This document shows, in pieces, positions 62,899-64,000 of a stretch of 64,000 nucleotides of DNA. The notes beneath the pieces are model-generated. The model saw only the letters and a program-made list of their open reading frames with translations. It did not search any database and was not told where the DNA came from. The position numbers and the translations under genes are program-made. The first letter of the stretch is position 1, and the number at the start of each line of letters is the position of its first letter. Origin of the DNA: DATFJT01 sp965230755 (GTDB taxonomy: Bacteria > Bacteroidota > Bacteroidia > Chitinophagales > Saprospiraceae); contig CBDDLT010000015.1 of assembly GCA_965230755.1 (NCBI GenBank), positions 367,639 to 431,638 of the forward strand, in the 5' to 3' direction.

Positions 62899-64000
62899 AT
62901 GTTCGAATTTAAGGCTTCATTGGATTATTTACGTTTTACATCATTTCACTCAGTCTCATCCTTTTTTTTAACTCTGATATTCGCTTTTATAATTTTCCCT
63001 CAGTTTAACTACGCCCAATGCGGCACCAACGAGACTCTGGTTTTTCAAGAACTTTTTACAGAGGGAAATGGAGCAACTTCAGGTTCAAGCGATGAAGGCA
63101 ATGGCCATGCTTGGAATGCCACATTGAGCAGCGGTCCGAATAATGTCGCCGATCCATTTTTCTTTGGTGTCGATGACCCCTTCAATAATTTTGAAAATTC
63201 GAATGCCACCGGGGAGTGGGAAACCGACCCAATTGATATCTCATGCTATCAGAGTGTTGGATTTGAAATTAACTGTCAAAAATTTGGGTCAGATCCCATG
63301 GATGCCGACGATTTGATTGAGGTATTTTACAGTACTAATGGAGGAGGAAGTTTTACTCAATCTTTAAGTGGATCTGCTGGTTTTAGTGGTCAGCTCGTTA
63401 GCGAATCCGGATTAACAGGAACAGACTTAGTGCTCAGGGTTACATTCTCCACCAACGCAAGTGGAGAGATATTGACCATCGATGACATAATTGTTTGTGG
63501 GACTAGGACAACACCTACTTTTAATGATACTCCAGGTCCATATTGTGTAGGACAAGCAGCACCACCTCTACCCTCTTCAAGTGATGATGTGCCAGCAATT
63601 CCAGGATCTTGGTCTCCGGCATCAGTCAATACTTCTTCTGAAGGGACCACAACCCATACATTTATCCCTGACGATACGGATTGTTATAACACTGTTGACG
63701 TAGATATTACAGTTACCGCTGGTCCAATGGCCAACGATGCCGGCCCCTTATCTGCTTGCCTTAGAATAGATGGAACAGGGCAATTTAATCTTACGTTGGT
63801 AGACAATGATGTGAATGGTGGAACTGGTTTACCAGTGACTTATTATGAAGATGCGGGCGCTACCATGCCTATCGGTGACCCCACAAACTTCGTTTATAAC
63901 TTTGGAATGCCTCCGGGCTTCCCTATTATCCTTCCTTCTCTCAACGGCACTGTCTATGCACAGGTCGATGACAACGGATGTCTCTCGAATATAGCGACCA
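62899..64000 (+). CDS. Large secreted protein, Ig/PKD-like (N-terminal part only)
   Basis: ATG 62899 opens a frame that is still open at 64000 (367 codons seen). A long N-terminus with a hydrophobic segment (about 20-40, ending FNYAQ) is a probable signal peptide, and ALQ-type cleavage would precede CGTNETLVFQE. Then come a beta-sandwich domain (about 44-200, ILTIDDIIVCGT) and Thr/Ser/Pro-rich Ig-like repeats beginning FNDTPGPYCVGQAAPPLP. This is the pattern of the giant gliding/adhesin proteins of Saprospiria that end in a T9SS tail, but the tail is outside the window. A -7-like TATCTTTA lies at 62807-62814. Confidence 0.8.
   Translation, partial: MFEFKASLDYLRFTSFHSVSSFFLTLIFAFIIFPQFNYAQCGTNETLVFQELFTEGNGATSGSSDEGNGHAWNATLSSGPNNVADPFFFGVDDPFNNFENSNATGEWETDPIDISCYQSVGFEINCQKFGSDPMDADDLIEVFYSTNGGGSFTQSLSGSAGFSGQLVSESGLTGTDLVLRVTFSTNASGEILTIDDIIVCGTRTTPTFNDTPGPYCVGQAAPPLPSSSDDVPAIPGSWSPASVNTSSEGTTTHTFIPDDTDCYNTVDVDITVTAGPMANDAGPLSACLRIDGTGQFNLTLVDNDVNGGTGLPVTYYEDAGATMPIGDPTNFVYNFGMPPGFPIILPSLNGTVYAQVDDNGCLSNIAT

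Overview
The window comes from a low-GC member of the Bacteroidota, most likely a Saprospiria or Cytophagia-type bacterium. The evidence is SusC/SusD pairs, type IX secretion sorting tails, TAnnTTTG-type -7 promoter elements, a fused cbb3 oxidase subunit CcoNO, and RpoB/RpoC of Bacteroidota length. It is ordinary chromosome: no phage, insertion sequence, CRISPR array or rRNA operon is visible.

Region 1 (1-15.9 kb) is a microaerobic respiration block. A CstB-like persulfide dioxygenase/rhodanese opens it. Stand-alone CBS-pair proteins follow, then a complete cbb3 oxidase set (ccoI, ccoS, ccoNO, ccoQ, ccoP, ccoG, ccoH and a SafE-like membrane protein). Next come a response regulator fused to a Crp/Fnr-type DNA-binding module, a histidine kinase with a FixL-like PAS domain, a fourth CBS-pair protein and an odd Usp-like protein. 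TGAT-N4-ATCA (FNR-box-like) palindromes sit in four promoter regions of this block. At three of them a plausible -7 element lies at the same spacing. I read this as a self-contained FixL -> (FixJ+FixK fusion) -> FNR-box regulon.

Region 2 (16-29 kb) is mixed. It holds a polytopic membrane protein, an M43 metalloprotease lipoprotein and an MCE protein in one run, then a helical unknown, a dockerin-like T9SS cargo, a small lipoprotein, a universal stress protein, formate-tetrahydrofolate ligase and a secreted metallophosphatase. The only gene-free stretch over 300 b (23.2-23.9 kb) has two strong terminators and perhaps a small RNA.

Region 3 (29.3-43.9 kb) is the information-processing core, all on the minus strand: xerC-like, hpf, tRNA-Thr(TGT)-Tyr-Gly-Thr(GGT), tuf, tRNA-Trp, secE, nusG, rplK, rplA, rplJ, rplL, rpoB, rpoC and a terminator.

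Region 4 (44-57.5 kb) is envelope and uptake: a beta-barrel/DUF3179 pair, a very large VCBS/ASPIC-UnbV lipoprotein, a vanadium-haloperoxidase-like PAP2 lipoprotein, two tandemly duplicated SusD-like lipoproteins and one SusC-like TonB receptor.

Region 5 (57.6-64 kb) has pdxJ, cdsA-psd (phospholipid synthesis), a WG-repeat protein, lysS and the start of a large secreted adhesin-like protein cut by the window edge.
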